From Mesorhizobium sp. J428 (lineage in GTDB: Bacteria > Pseudomonadota > Alphaproteobacteria > Rhizobiales > Rhizobiaceae), in assembly GCF_024699925.1 (NCBI RefSeq), contig NZ_JAJOMX010000005.1, forward strand, positions 1 through 64,000: DNA of 64,000 bases, in the 5' to 3' direction. Below are positions 19,399-28,631 of the stretch, piece after piece (the stretch's first letter is position 1; every line of letters starts with the position of its first letter). Both the position numbers and the translations under genes were made by a program. Under the pieces are notes generated by a model. That model did not search any database and was not told the origin of the DNA. It was given only the letters and a program-made list of their open reading frames with translations.

Positions 19399-19818
19399 AT
19401 GACGAACTTCGGTCAACATCGGCTAGCGAGAATTTCGTGGTTTCGTGCCGCGCTCGCGCTCTTGTTTCTCGTCATGGCGTCGCTGCAGCCTGGAATGGTG
19501 GCGATGGCCAAATCGGCGATGCACCCCAGCAGCGTCGCCGGCCTCATTGCGTCCTCTGACGCGAAAGTGTACACGAACAGCGATCACGAGCACGGATCGG
19601 ATGCGACGACTGAGGTTGATGGGGCAAGCGCCAAGAGTCATCACGGCAACCCCAAAACCGCCGATATCTGCTGCGATACCCACTGCGCCCCGTCTCAGGC
19701 GGTTCCCGTCAGTTTTCCTCCGTTCCCCCAACCGTGCTCCGGGGTATTGGCGCTCGAAGTTTCTGCGGCAATAATGCCCGGCGAACAGACCGACTTCCTC
19801 AGACCTCCTCGAACCTGA
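19399..19818 (+). CDS. Exported His/Cys-rich hypothetical protein
   Basis: 139 residues from the ATG at 19399 (a GTG at 19384 is possible). It has a hydrophobic signal segment (ALALLFLVMASLQPGMVAMA), a His-rich stretch (NSDHEHGSD, KSHHGNP), a Cys cluster (DICCDTHCAPSQ) and a C terminus ending FLRPPRT. Overall build (signal, CC-x-C motif, Pro-rich end) matches the exported proteins at 8115-8462 and 54941-55291. It stands just upstream of the lipoprotein, TolC and oxidase group, so periplasmic copper binding is inferred. Confidence 0.55.
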   Translation: MTNFGQHRLARISWFRAALALLFLVMASLQPGMVAMAKSAMHPSSVAGLIASSDAKVYTNSDHEHGSDATTEVDGASAKSHHGNPKTADICCDTHCAPSQAVPVSFPPFPQPCSGVLALEVSAAIMPGEQTDFLRPPRT

Positions 19819-19909
19819 GCTGATATGCGCGTCCTCCGGGCGCCACGTTCCGTCCGCGCCTGCTATTGGTACGCGCGGTTCACGCTCCACATCATGTTCA
19901 GGGTCGAAA

Positions 19910-20146
19910 ATGAAGCTCATATTATTTGCGATGCTCGCTGCATCGCTGGCAGCGTCAGGCTGTGCATCTACTGCTCCGCCTGACATTCTCCCTTCGTTCA
20001 ACGCCGCCGATCCCATCATGGGGATCAGCGATGCGCATTATCATCCTGTGGTCACCAACTACCAACACCGCGAACCGGTCGACCCCAAGAACTGGCGCCA
20101 ACTTAACGATGATCTATCTCCGGCGGAACGCGGGAGCGGATCATGA
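19910..20146 (+). CDS. Small lipoprotein
   Basis: A 78-residue protein with a classical lipobox (LLFAMLAAS-type signal followed by LAASGCAS). The mature part contains AHYHPVVTNYQHREPVDPKN, rich in His and Tyr. Its stop overlaps the start of the TolC-family gene (ATGA), so the two are coupled and probably function together at the envelope. Small lipoproteins of this kind are frequent partners of copper TolC/oxidase genes in rhizobia. The exact role is unknown. Confidence 0.65.
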   Translation: MKLILFAMLAASLAASGCASTAPPDILPSFNAADPIMGISDAHYHPVVTNYQHREPVDPKNWRQLNDDLSPAERGSGS

Positions 20147-21600
20147 ACAGGATCGCAAAGGGATTTCTGGTCGCAGGCCTGGTTCCGATCGTGGCGGCCG
20201 GGTGCACGACAACCGCACTGGTCGACGGCATCTCGGAGCCGGGATCGGGGTTCGCGACGGTAGCTGCCCGAACCGCATCCGTTGCTGGGAAGGAAGCCGT
20301 CTGGGTTCAGTCGAGCGCGGAAGCGAGAGTGCTGCAGGAGCGGGTCACCGGCATCGTCCGCAAAAGGACGCTCGGCCCCGATGCAGCGGTTCAGGTTGCC
20401 CTCCTGAACAACAAGGGCCTCCAGGCGGCGTATGCGGATATTGGCTTGTCCGCGGCCGACGTCTGGCAGGAGACCATGCTGGTAAATCCGCCGGTTTCGA
20501 TCGGGGTGATTGGCGTCGATCCGGTGCGAACGGTCGAAACAGCCATCGTCACGAATATCCTTGCGCTCATCACCCGGCCGCGCAGGGTGGCGATCGCCGA
20601 TGCGCGGTTCCGGCAGGCGCAGTTGCGGGCGGCGGAGGAAACCTTGCGTCTCGCCGCCGATACGCGCCGCGCATGGATCGAGGCCGTGGCAGCGTGGGAG
20701 CGCGTTTCCTATCTTAACCGGGCTCAGGCCGCGGCGGACGCAGCTTCCGCGCTGGCGCAGAAACTCGGCGAGACAGGAGCCTTTACAAAGACCGGCCAAG
20801 CGCGGGAGCACGTTTTCTATGCGGAACTTGCGGGCCAAACAGCCGAAGCCAAGCTCGCCGCGCGCGGCGCGAAGGAACAGCTCACGCGCTTGATGGGGCT
20901 CTGGGGGTCTGACATCGACTACTCGGTGCCCAACGCTCTTCCCGCTCTGCCGAAGGGCGCAAAAGCAAAACGCGCGATTGAGGCAGAGGCACTCAAGAAC
21001 CGCGTCGATCTAGAAATCGCGCGGCTCGAATTGGAGGCGCTCGCACGATCATACGGCCTGACGGAGGCGACGCGCTATGTGACGGACCTCGGCCTGCGTT
21101 CCGGCGTCGAGATCGAGCGTGAAATGGCCGAAGACGGCGGCACAGAAACAACCGTCATCCCTATCGCGGAGGTTGATTTCGTCATCCCTATCTTCGATTC
21201 GGGCAAGGCGCGCATGCGCAAGGCCGAATTAGCCTACATGCAGGCTGCAAATCTGCTGGCCGAAAGGGCTGTCAACATCCGTTCAGAAGCCCGTGGCGCC
21301 TATGACGCGTATCGCTCGACTTATGACATCGCACGACACTACCGGAATAATGTTCTGCCGTTGCGCACGAAGATCGAAGAGGAATCGGTCCTCACCTACA
21401 ATGGCATGATCACAAACACGTTCGAGCTTCTCGCTGATACGCGCGCCAAGATCGAGTCGATCATGCTTTCCCTTAACGCCAAGCGCGATTTCTGGCTCGC
21501 CGACGTAAATCTTGGCACCGTCGTCTATGGCGGCGGGTCGTCCGGAGCGAGCGAAGCACCCACTGCAATGGCCAGCGGCGGCGACGCCGCGGCGCATTGA
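20143..21600 (+). CDS. TolC-family outer-membrane lipoprotein
   Basis: A 485-residue outer-membrane efflux protein with a lipobox (VPIVAAGC) and two long repeats rich in Ala, Glu and Arg that form the helical barrel (TRRAWIEAVAAWERVSYLNR, AQREHV-like segments, then a second repeat from LAYMQAANLLAERAVNIRSE). TolC-family channels pair with CusBA-type pumps. No cusC lies next to cusBA, so this gene may supply the channel, or it may serve the multicopper oxidase group that follows. The acidic loop MAEDGGTETTVIPIAEVDF is typical of copper-associated members. Confidence 0.8.
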   Translation: MNRIAKGFLVAGLVPIVAAGCTTTALVDGISEPGSGFATVAARTASVAGKEAVWVQSSAEARVLQERVTGIVRKRTLGPDAAVQVALLNNKGLQAAYADIGLSAADVWQETMLVNPPVSIGVIGVDPVRTVETAIVTNILALITRPRRVAIADARFRQAQLRAAEETLRLAADTRRAWIEAVAAWERVSYLNRAQAAADAASALAQKLGETGAFTKTGQAREHVFYAELAGQTAEAKLAARGAKEQLTRLMGLWGSDIDYSVPNALPALPKGAKAKRAIEAEALKNRVDLEIARLELEALARSYGLTEATRYVTDLGLRSGVEIEREMAEDGGTETTVIPIAEVDFVIPIFDSGKARMRKAELAYMQAANLLAERAVNIRSEARGAYDAYRSTYDIARHYRNNVLPLRTKIEEESVLTYNGMITNTFELLADTRAKIESIMLSLNAKRDFWLADVNLGTVVYGGGSSGASEAPTAMASGGDAAAH

Positions 21601-21618
21601 ACGAGAAGGAGATCTAAA

Positions 21619-22975
21619 TTGGTTACGAGACGTCAGATACTTGGCGGCGGCGCGTTCTCGCAGGTGCGGCCGCATGGACGAAGACATCTGCGATGGGACT
21701 TCCTGACGCTGCGATCATGGAATCCCCCGACATGCAGCCGCCGATCTTCCCGTCGAGCGGCCCGGACTATCAGCCGGTGGTAACTCTGAATGGATGGACC
21801 GCTCCTCATCGCCTGACTAACGGCGTGAAAGAATTCCACCTGGTCGCCGAGCCAGTCGAGCGCGAGCTTGCTCCGGGCATGACCGCTTATCTCTGGGGCT
21901 ACAATGGACAATCACCAGGACCGACGATCGAGGCGGTCGAAGGCGATCGGGTTCGCATCTTCGTGACCAACAGGCTTCCGGAACACACCACCATCCACTG
22001 GCACGGCATGATCCTGCCGAACGGCATGGATGGCGTAACCGGTCTCACACAGCCTGGCATCCCGCCGGGCAAGACCTTTGTTTACGAGTTCGACCTCGTG
22101 AAAAGCGGGACGTTTATGTATCACCCGCATGCTGACGAAATGGTCCAGATGGCGATGGGCATGATGGGGTTCTTCGTCATTCATCCGAAGGATCCTTCCT
22201 TCATGCCGGTCGACCGGGACTTCGTCTTCCTGCTCAACGCATATGACATCGAGCCCGGCTCCTATGTTCCGAAGGTCATGGAGATGACCGACTTCAATCT
22301 CTGGTGCTGGAACAGCCGGGTCTTTCCAGGTGTAAGTCCGCTGGTCGTTTCGAAGAACGATAAAGTGAGGGTACGGGTCGGGAACCTCACCATGACCAAC
22401 CATCCGATTCACATGCATGGCTACGACTTCGAGGTGACCTGCACGGACGGAGGTTGGACGCGGCCTGAGGCGCGCTGGCCGGAAGTCTCGATCGACATCC
22501 CGGTTGGCGCGATGCGCGCCTACGAGTTCGACGCCAAATCCTCGGCGACTGGGCGATACATTGTCACAAGTCGCATCACACGATGAACGCCATGGGGCAT
22601 GACGTGCCAACGTTCATTGGCGTCGACAAAACCGAGGTGACGAAAAAAATCCGTCGCGTTCAGCCGGAATACATGCCGATGGGCAACCGTGGCATGGCCG
22701 ACATGGGCGAGATGGAAATGCCGCTTCCTGACAATACGATAAAGATGATGGAAGGCTGGGGACAATTTGGAGCGATAGAAATGGGCTCCATGTTCTCCGT
22801 AGTGAAAGTCCGAGAGGGCATTGCAGCGAACGATTACGCCGATCCGGGCTGGTATCAGCACCCCGAAGGAACCGTCTCCTACGAATGGACGGGCGACACT
22901 CCCGCTCCCGTCAAATCAGGCGACGCAAAAACGATGACACCGGCGGCGACGCACGGCGGTCACACCAAGGGATAA
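21619..22975 (+). pseudogene. Tat-exported multicopper oxidase, split by two frameshifts
   Basis: A copper-oxidase-type laccase of about 450 residues spread over three frames. A TTG start with GGAG upstream gives a Tat-like RRQILGGGAF; a frame change near 21657 leads to residues from 21693 on. Copper motifs HWHGMILPNGMDGV, MYHPHADEM and HPIHMHGYDFE lie in the main frame. A second change near 22540 moves into DWAIHCHKSHHTMN, the last trinuclear/T1 motif, after which the frame from 22583 supplies the C terminus. All four copper-binding motifs are therefore present but not in one frame. The 22583 ATG overlaps the stop (ATGA). It is either a recent pseudogene or contains sequence errors. Confidence 0.8.
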
Positions 22976-23009
22976 CAGCGATAATGACAACCGAAAGGAA
23001 CCCGAGAAC

Positions 23010-23492
23010 ATGAAAAGATTTGTGATTGCGACCGCCGTTCTGGCTTTGACGACTGGAGCTGTCTTCGCAGCAGGGACGCACTCAGGTGGCCACGACACTG
23101 AAAAAATGGCAATCGGCGAACCCGGAGAGAAAGGAAAAGTCAAGCGCACCGTCAACATTGCGATGACCGAAAAAGATGACGGCAAGATGCTTTTTGAACC
23201 GGCGACCATCAAGGTCAAAGCTGGGGAGACAATTCGTCTACGCTTCACGAACAAGGGCGAGGCTGACCACGAATACGTCATGGATCAAGAGCCGGCTGTG
23301 ATGGAGCACAAAGCGGTCATGGAGAAATTCCCTGACATGGAACATGCCGACGCGAACTCCATACGGCTGGCTCCCGGCAAGACCGGCGAGATCGTATGGA
23401 CGTTCTCAAACGCCGGGGACTACGTATTCGCCTGCTTGATTCCGGGTCACTATGAATCCGGCATGAAGGGCGCCATTCAGGTTTCGCAGTAA
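23010..23492 (+). CDS. Exported cupredoxin (plastocyanin-like)
   Basis: 160 residues; signal peptide (MKRFVIATAVLALTTGAVFA), a His-containing N-terminal linker (THSGGHDTEK), then a cupredoxin domain: FEPATIKVKAGETIRLRFTN, the first His ligand in ADHEYVMD, and the Cys-His-Met ligand loop FACLIPGHYESGM. It should hold one type 1 copper in the periplasm. The position between a multicopper oxidase and a CusF-like protein suggests electron or copper transfer to the oxidase. Confidence 0.88.
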   Translation: MKRFVIATAVLALTTGAVFAAGTHSGGHDTEKMAIGEPGEKGKVKRTVNIAMTEKDDGKMLFEPATIKVKAGETIRLRFTNKGEADHEYVMDQEPAVMEHKAVMEKFPDMEHADANSIRLAPGKTGEIVWTFSNAGDYVFACLIPGHYESGMKGAIQVSQ

Positions 23493-23518
23493 CCCGTACA
23501 ACACAAAGGACCTATTCT

Positions 23519-23803
23519 ATGAAAAATACCGCAAAGATACTATCGCTGCTCGCCGTCATGCTCACTCTTGGCGGTAACGCGTTCGCGCAAGAATATACAA
23601 AGGGTGAGATTCAGAAGATCGATACTGCCCAGAAGAAGCTCACCATCAAGCATGGCGAACTCAAGAACCTTGAGATGCCTGCCATGACTATGGTTTTTGT
23701 CGTGGCCGATGAAGCCATGCTGAACAAGGTCAAGGAGGGTCAGGCGATCGAGTTTATCGCCGACCGGGTCAACGGCCGCATCACGGTTACAGAAATCAAG
23801 TAA
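23519..23803 (+). CDS. cusF: CusF-like periplasmic copper chaperone
   Basis: 94 residues; a signal peptide ending near NAFAQE, then the small OB-fold copper-binding domain: KKLTIKHGELKNLEMPAMTM contains the His and two Met ligands of CusF. The Trp that caps Cu(I) in E. coli CusF is Leu here. It lies 26 bases after the cupredoxin gene and ends the operon; a strong hairpin terminator follows. It is expected to deliver Cu(I) to CusB or the oxidase. Confidence 0.85.
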   Translation: MKNTAKILSLLAVMLTLGGNAFAQEYTKGEIQKIDTAQKKLTIKHGELKNLEMPAMTMVFVVADEAMLNKVKEGQAIEFIADRVNGRITVTEIK

Positions 23804-23817
23804 ATTACAAATGCTTC

Positions 23818-23845
23818 CCGGGACGAACCCTTCGGTTCGTCCCGG
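23818..23845 (+). terminator. Strong hairpin terminator after cusF
   Basis: A perfect 12-bp stem (CCGGGACGAACC / GGTTCGTCCCGG) with a CTTC loop, 15 bases after the cusF stop; only a weak T-run follows. It separates the oxidase operon from the two-component system. Confidence 0.8.
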
Positions 23846-24002
23846 TCTTGGCAGACCTCATCTGTCTCTCAAGCGGGATTCAACCTGCAAAAATCCATAA
23901 CGGAGTCACGAACCGCGTGCTGTGCCCCTTGGGCATGGCATGCCGCTGCATTCAAGAGGTCAAGGGAGCGACGGCGTGGCCGACGCCTGGAAATCAATGC
24001 TT

Positions 24003-24680
24003 ATGAAAATTCTTCTCGTCGAGGACGATGGCCGCACGAGCGAATACATTGCGAAGGGCCTCACGGAGGCGGGCCACACGGTTGACGTTATCAGAGATGG
24101 AAGAGACGCTCTGGGAGTCGGACTGCGCGAGGCATTCGACGTCGCAATCGTAGACAGAATGATACCTGGAATAGATGGGCTGGCGCTCGTTAGGAGCTTG
24201 CGCGCAGCCGGCTCCAGAATCCCTGTCTTGTTCCTCACTTCCATGGGCGGCGTAGACGATCGTGTCGAGGGTCTCGAGGCCGGCGCCGACGATTACCTCG
24301 TCAAGCCATTTGCGTTTTCAGAATTGACTGCACGGGTTAACGCGCTGGCGCGTCGTCCCCCGATCTCGTCCGAGAAGACCAAACTCAAGGTCGCCGACCT
24401 CGAACTTGATCTAGTGCGAAGGCTGGCGACGCGCGGCGGCACGGTGATCGAACTGCTGCCGCGCGAGTTTGCACTCCTCGAATTGTTGATGCGAAATGAA
24501 GGCCGCATCCTCACCAGGACAATGCTTCTGGAAAGGATATGGAACTTTAATTTCGATCCACAAAGCACGGTGGTCGAGACCCACATCAGCCGACTGCGCA
24601 GCAAGATCGACAAGCCGTTCGACACTCCCCTCCTTCATACGACCCGCAACACGGGCTATAGCATCCATGCGCCGCGCTAG
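24003..24680 (+). CDS. OmpR-family response regulator (CopR/CusR-like)
   Basis: 225 residues: receiver domain with acidic pocket (ILLVEDDG), phospho-acceptor Asp in VAIVDRMIPGIDGLAL, FLTSMGG and the conserved Lys in YLVKPFAFSEL; then a winged-helix output domain (LLPREFALLELLMRNEGRIL, STVVETHISRLRSKID, TTRNTGYSI). I chose the ATG at 24003 because the receiver begins at once; an ATG two codons earlier is possible. It overlaps the kinase gene by 14 bases. Location next to copper genes suggests copper sensing. A TTAC-N6-GTAA dyad upstream of both porins and the 32.5-kb genes is a candidate target. Confidence 0.85.
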   Translation: MKILLVEDDGRTSEYIAKGLTEAGHTVDVIRDGRDALGVGLREAFDVAIVDRMIPGIDGLALVRSLRAAGSRIPVLFLTSMGGVDDRVEGLEAGADDYLVKPFAFSELTARVNALARRPPISSEKTKLKVADLELDLVRRLATRGGTVIELLPREFALLELLMRNEGRILTRTMLLERIWNFNFDPQSTVVETHISRLRSKIDKPFDTPLLHTTRNTGYSIHAPR

Positions 24681-26085
24681 CATTGCGCACAGCACATCGT
24701 TCCGGCTTGCTGCGCTTTATGTTCTGCTGTTCCTATTCGTCTATTTCGCGGCGAATCTCGTCGCCTATAACCTCGTGGCATCTTACCTCTACGAGCGACT
24801 TGACTCCCATGTGATGGAGCGCTTTCGCGAGATTGAGACTGCGTTTGTGGCCCGCGGACTTGCCGGTGCGGAGGCCATGATCGTCAATCATGGCCCAGCT
24901 ATCCGCGGGCAGGAGACGCTGTATTCGCTCCGCAGTTCGGACGGCTCGTTTCTCGCGGGCAACATCGACCTTGCCGGAGCGGTGAAGGGGCTTTCGACCC
25001 TGGACGCGCGTAACCTTGGAACTAAATCGACGAACTATCGGCTATACATGCAGAATCTGGGGCCCAATCAATTGGTGGTCGGTGTCAGCTACGACGATAC
25101 CAATCGCCTCAGAGATATCGCGCTGGTGAGCTTTGGTTGGGCAACAGCGATTGTGCTGGCGGCTGGGCTCGGGGGAGGTGCATTATTGGCATTCAAAACC
25201 AGACGCCGTATCGCCTCTCTGTCCGGCGTGATGCGGATGGTCGGGTCTGGGGAACTCGGGAGACGCCTGCCGATATCGCCGCGAATGGACGATATCGACG
25301 CATTGGCTGCGGAGGTCAATGTGGCGCTGGGACACTTGCAGTCAAATGTGAGCGCCATGAAGCAGGTTACAACAGATATCGCCCACGACCTCAAAACTCC
25401 GATATCGCGCTTGTTTCTGATGCTGGAAGCCGCACACGAGGCCGACACAATAGCGTCCAGCCGAACGCTGATCCAGGCGGCCATGGAGGAAGTGCGGCGG
25501 ATCACGTCGACGTTCGAAGCACTTTTGAGGATCTCCCAGATCGAAACTGGCGCCAGACGTGACCGCTTCAGGCGGGTCGACGTGACATCACTCGTTAACG
25601 AGGTTTTTGAGGTCTACGCGGATATTGCGACCGAGCAGGGACGAAGATTGAGGCTCCTTAGGTCCGAACAAACGTTCTCGGCGCATCTGATTGGCGATAG
25701 CGAACTCCTCAAGCAGATGTTGGCCAATCTGGTTCAAAATGCGGTCCGCCACACGCAGCCCGGCTCACATATCGGCTTGGGCTATATTTGTAGGGCCCAA
25801 GGCGTCAGCCTGTTCGTCATCGACAACGGTCCTGGGATACCGCCGTCCGAAACGGACAAAGTGTTCAAGAGATTCTATCGGCTGGACAAAAGCCGTACCA
25901 CGGAAGGCACGGGTCTAGGGCTTAGCATGGTGAAAGCAATCGCCGACCTTCATGGAGCTACGATCAGCCTCCGTGACAATGGCCCGGGGCTTGTGGTTCA
26001 AATCGATTTTCCACACTCGGTTACGGATGAGAAAAGCCCGCCCGCGGAGGTCAGCTACGCGGGCGGGGAAAAGGGCGCTGCTTAG
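24667..26085 (+). CDS. Sensor histidine kinase (CopS/CusS-like)
   Basis: A 472-residue membrane kinase starting MRRASIAHSTSFRLA within the end of the regulator gene. TM1 (ALYVLLFLFVYFAANLVAYN), a periplasmic sensor of about 120 residues, TM2 (ATAIVLAAGLGGGALLAF), HAMP, the phospho-acceptor H-box TDIAHDLKTPISRL, N-box NLVQNAVRHT, G1-box DNGPGIPPSE and G2-box GTGLGLSMVKAIADLHG are all present. Pairing with the preceding regulator is clear. Copper or silver as the ligand is inferred from context. Confidence 0.88.
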   Translation: MRRASIAHSTSFRLAALYVLLFLFVYFAANLVAYNLVASYLYERLDSHVMERFREIETAFVARGLAGAEAMIVNHGPAIRGQETLYSLRSSDGSFLAGNIDLAGAVKGLSTLDARNLGTKSTNYRLYMQNLGPNQLVVGVSYDDTNRLRDIALVSFGWATAIVLAAGLGGGALLAFKTRRRIASLSGVMRMVGSGELGRRLPISPRMDDIDALAAEVNVALGHLQSNVSAMKQVTTDIAHDLKTPISRLFLMLEAAHEADTIASSRTLIQAAMEEVRRITSTFEALLRISQIETGARRDRFRRVDVTSLVNEVFEVYADIATEQGRRLRLLRSEQTFSAHLIGDSELLKQMLANLVQNAVRHTQPGSHIGLGYICRAQGVSLFVIDNGPGIPPSETDKVFKRFYRLDKSRTTEGTGLGLSMVKAIADLHGATISLRDNGPGLVVQIDFPHSVTDEKSPPAEVSYAGGEKGAA

Positions 26086-26182
26086 TTGCGCATGGCCCAT
26101 TGGAGATACGTCGTGAGCTTGGCGACGAAACTTTTGCTCCCGTTTTCTCGGGCCTTACAAATCTGCAAGCTTTCCATGAATG

Positions 26183-26345
26183 TTCAGCGCCCAAGGCAAT
26201 TGTAGTCCTCCGGTCCACTAGCGCGGCTCGGCTCGTTATGGCCCGCATGCACCGCAGCCGGAGTATTTTTGCCAAGGGATGATCGCTTCCTGAGCCGGAC
26301 CAGGACCGGAGGCGAGTGCCACAGCCAGCACTATAGGCAGCGACT
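26183..26345 (-). pseudogene. Relic of duplicated small exported proteins
   Basis: The minus-strand text resembles the signal peptide of the protein at 28632-28883 (PIVLAVALASGPGPAQEA versus PLVLALTLAAGPVLAQEA) and then, after an internal deletion, the C terminus of the protein at 27868-28166 (EDYNCLGR versus KDYNYRGR). It is therefore a remnant left by duplication and deletion, not a working gene. Confidence 0.5.
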
Positions 26346-26456
26346 CTAGCAGCGGTTTCTTGGCCCCAAAAACGCTTACAATCTCGGGCGCTCCAAGCGC
26401 TGGGCTGTGGTCAATCGGCAACACATGGCTGCTGATCTTCGCGGGAGAGACTTATC

Positions 26457-26470
26457 TTACACGCATGTAA
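26457..26470. promoter_or_regulatory. TTAC-N6-GTAA dyad upstream of porin 1
   Basis: TTAC-ACGCAT-GTAA, 114 bases before the porin start. The same dyad class occurs at 29087-29100 and 32514-32527. It is a candidate binding site for the nearby OmpR-family regulator; this is inferred from recurrence only. Confidence 0.4.
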
Positions 26471-26583
26471 ACTTGCCGCAAACGCCGCGCAAACAGCCCA
26501 ACTCTTACTCCACCTCGCGCTCAAGGCCGGCGATATCCGTCGGAACATCGGCGCAGTTACACCCTAACTGGAGGTGGGAACCC

Positions 26584-27669
26584 GTGAAAAAATCTCTGAT
26601 CCTATTGTCTTCGGCGTTCGGCGCATTGGCGGTAATGCCCGCTTGGAGTGCAGACGCTGTCATGGCGCCTGAGCCTGAGCCCGTGGAATATGTGCGCATC
26701 TGCGACGCCTACGGGGCAGGCTTTTTCTACATCCCCGGCACCGAGACCTGTCTGCAGATCTCTGGCTACGTCTGGTATCAGATGGGCGCCGGCAGCTATG
26801 AAGCTGGCACGGGCGACACACCGTCCTACCACTACGGTGACACTCCGCAGGATGGCTGGCGCAAGAACGTCCGCGCTCGCGTCAACTTCGACGCGCGTTC
26901 GGAAACTGAATGGGGCACGCTGCGCTCCTTCATTCGCTTGGAGTCTGTCTGGAACGGCGTGGGCGACGGTCCGGCCTATGTGGACCAGGCTTACATCCAA
27001 CTCGGTGGTTTGATGATGGGTTACTCTGAGTCGTTCTGGGTCGACTCAAAGAACGGTGGCGCCTCGAACTGGGGCTCGCACTCCTGGTCTGGTATGTACT
27101 ACGGCTACACCCAGCGTGCCCTTATCGGCTACCGCTTCGACTCGAACGGCTTCTTCGGCGCGATCTCTCTGGAAGACGATGCTCTGGCTGGTGAAGGCTA
27201 CATGCCCGACGTGGTCGCCAAGATCGGCTATACCGGGGGCTGGGGCACCGCCTGGTTGAAGGCGGCTTACGACGAAAGCGCCGAATTCTTCGCGGCCGGC
27301 GCGGGGGTTCAAGTTAACGTCCCGAATATGGCGGGTTCTTCGCTCCGCATCCTTGGCTATTACAACGAGGGAGACAACGCCTACGGCACCGGCAGCCCGC
27401 TGGGCACCGACGCAGAATTGTCGATCCTTGCGTCCTACAACCACCAGTTCACCGCGACACTGGGGGCGTCGGTTGGCTTTCACTATTTCAACGATCTGTA
27501 TGCTGCCGGCACGAATATTAGCACCGGACTTGATGCATGGGCAGCTGAGCTGTCGGTGGTCTGGTTCCCGGTGTCGCAGTTCGAAGTTCGCACCGAACTC
27601 GGCTATGCTGAGGTCGACGGTCGCGATGGCTCGCTCTCCGGCTTCCTCCGCTTCACGCGCTACTTCTAA
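26584..27669 (+). CDS. Rhizobial porin (RopA/Omp2b type), copy 1
   Basis: A 361-residue outer-membrane porin starting at GTG (GGAGG spaced upstream), with signal peptide KKSLILLSSAFGALAVMPAW. The mature part shows the conserved alphaproteobacterial porin opening VRICDAYGAGFFYIPGTETC, then alternating beta-strands (RKNVRARVNFDARSETEWGT, IRLESVWNG) and ends in Phe (SGFLRFTRYF), as needed for BAM-dependent insertion. Copy 2 at 29214-30308 is closely related. The two genes sit downstream of a copper two-component system, so expression may respond to metal. Confidence 0.9.
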   Translation: MKKSLILLSSAFGALAVMPAWSADAVMAPEPEPVEYVRICDAYGAGFFYIPGTETCLQISGYVWYQMGAGSYEAGTGDTPSYHYGDTPQDGWRKNVRARVNFDARSETEWGTLRSFIRLESVWNGVGDGPAYVDQAYIQLGGLMMGYSESFWVDSKNGGASNWGSHSWSGMYYGYTQRALIGYRFDSNGFFGAISLEDDALAGEGYMPDVVAKIGYTGGWGTAWLKAAYDESAEFFAAGAGVQVNVPNMAGSSLRILGYYNEGDNAYGTGSPLGTDAELSILASYNHQFTATLGASVGFHYFNDLYAAGTNISTGLDAWAAELSVVWFPVSQFEVRTELGYAEVDGRDGSLSGFLRFTRYF

Positions 27670-27683
27670 CTGATACTTGTTCG

Positions 27684-27718
27684 GTCCTGTCGGCGCCTTG
27701 CTCGCGCGTCGACAGGAC
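27684..27718 (+). terminator. Hairpin terminator after porin 1
   Basis: Stem GTCCTGTCG / CGACAGGAC, extended by GC-rich bases in the loop region. It lies 15 bases after the porin stop, and an equivalent hairpin follows porin 2. Confidence 0.7.
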
Positions 27719-27729
27719 TGCTTGTCCTG

Positions 27730-27785
27730 ATGCAAGCGTTCTCCTAATCGCAATTGTGGCGACCGCAAACGCAGGGTCATGACTG
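27730..27785 (+). pseudogene. Relic of EamA/SMR-like gene start
   Basis: The first roughly 55 bases correspond to the start of the intact gene at 30370 (ATGCAAGC..., TC..CTAAT-CGCAAT-TGTGGCGAC). The relic is frameshifted, so it stops after a few codons. It marks the right end of the duplicated porin block. Confidence 0.55.
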
Positions 27786-27867
27786 TGCTGATACGCGAAA
27801 AGTTTGCCGGCTAAAGCTTGGATGCCATTTTCTGAGGCCTTACAAATCGGCAAACTTCGTTGCACGT

Positions 27868-28166
27868 TCAGCGCCCACGGTAATTGTAGTCTTTTCGCAT
27901 AATTGAACGCGGCCGCTGGGTTTCGACGATACCGAACCGCTCGTTGCGGCGCTCGATGGACCCCGATTCCGTTACGCGAAACACGACGTCCGGGTTTGAG
28001 ACCGAGCGCACGACATCACCGGGCTTACCGTCACCTCGGTAAAGGCGTCGATTCGCTGGACATTTGATACGGCTGAGTTCGGTTCGGCCGTTGCGCCAAG
28101 CGGGTGCGCGATTGCTAAGGTGGCGGAACTCAGAAGGATAGCTGAAGAAATTGCTGTGAGTTTCAT
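27868..28166 (-). pseudogene. Small exported protein, frameshifted paralogue
   Basis: Signal peptide MKLTAISSAILLSSATLAIA with cleavage near AHPLG. The continuation homologous to the intact paralogue at 28241-28546 (GKPGDVVRSVSNPDVVF, ESGSIERRNERF) is in another frame, and one indel near 28045 separates them. Reconstructed length is about 99 residues. Family unknown; the PGDV-RSVSNPDVVF core is shared by both copies. Confidence 0.6.
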
Positions 28167-28240
28167 AGATATCTCCTTGCACTCCGGCGGGGAGTTTCTG
28201 TGCGGCTAGTATCCGGGCTCATCCTACAAGGTGGCCCAGA

Positions 28241-28546
28241 TTACTTCCCCGAATGATTCGGATCTCGCTCGCCAGGGAGAAGCGGGCGCCGGTAATCGAC
28301 GGTATCGTAACGCTGGTTGCGCCGCTCAACAGTGCCATTTTCCATCACTGTGAATACGACATCCGGATTTGAGACCGAACGGATGACATCGCCCGGCTGG
28401 CCTTGGCCGCGGAACAACCCTTCTATCCGTGCGGCGTTAGATGCCGCAGAGTTCGGTGACGCACCCGGGTCTGCAGTGTGAGCGAATGCTGCAGGCACAG
28501 GAGCGACAATCAGGAAGGCAATAAGGGGTGCGGTCGGCCTGATCAT
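28241..28546 (-). CDS. Small exported hypothetical protein
   Basis: 101 residues: signal peptide (PLIAFLIVAPVPAAFAHTAD), then a short domain with GQPGDVIRSVSNPDVVFTV and NGTVERRNQRYDTVDYRRP. A frameshifted paralogue is immediately downstream and another small exported gene is upstream, all on the minus strand between the two porins. I do not recognise the family. The conserved repeat of PGDVIRSVSNPDVVF across copies argues that it is a real protein. Confidence 0.65.
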   Translation of the reverse strand: MIRPTAPLIAFLIVAPVPAAFAHTADPGASPNSAASNAARIEGLFRGQGQPGDVIRSVSNPDVVFTVMENGTVERRNQRYDTVDYRRPLLPGERDPNHSGK

Positions 28547-28631
28547 GATTTCCTCTTTTCGGTTTCTCTGGGCGCGATCTGCTGATCGCGCCCAGAGCCG
28601 CTCAGCGCGGGGGGGACTGGACGCGACTTGC

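Larger units (their letters stand above)
26086..26583. other. Spacer with relics of small exported genes and porin leader
   Basis: A stretch of about 500 bases without an intact gene. The minus strand at 26183-26345 carries decayed copies of small exported proteins found intact at 28.2-28.9 kb (ends DYNCLGR, and a signal-like VLAVALASGPGPAQEA). From about 26340 to 26583 the sequence closely matches 28990-29213, the leader of the second porin. This shows block duplication. Confidence 0.6.
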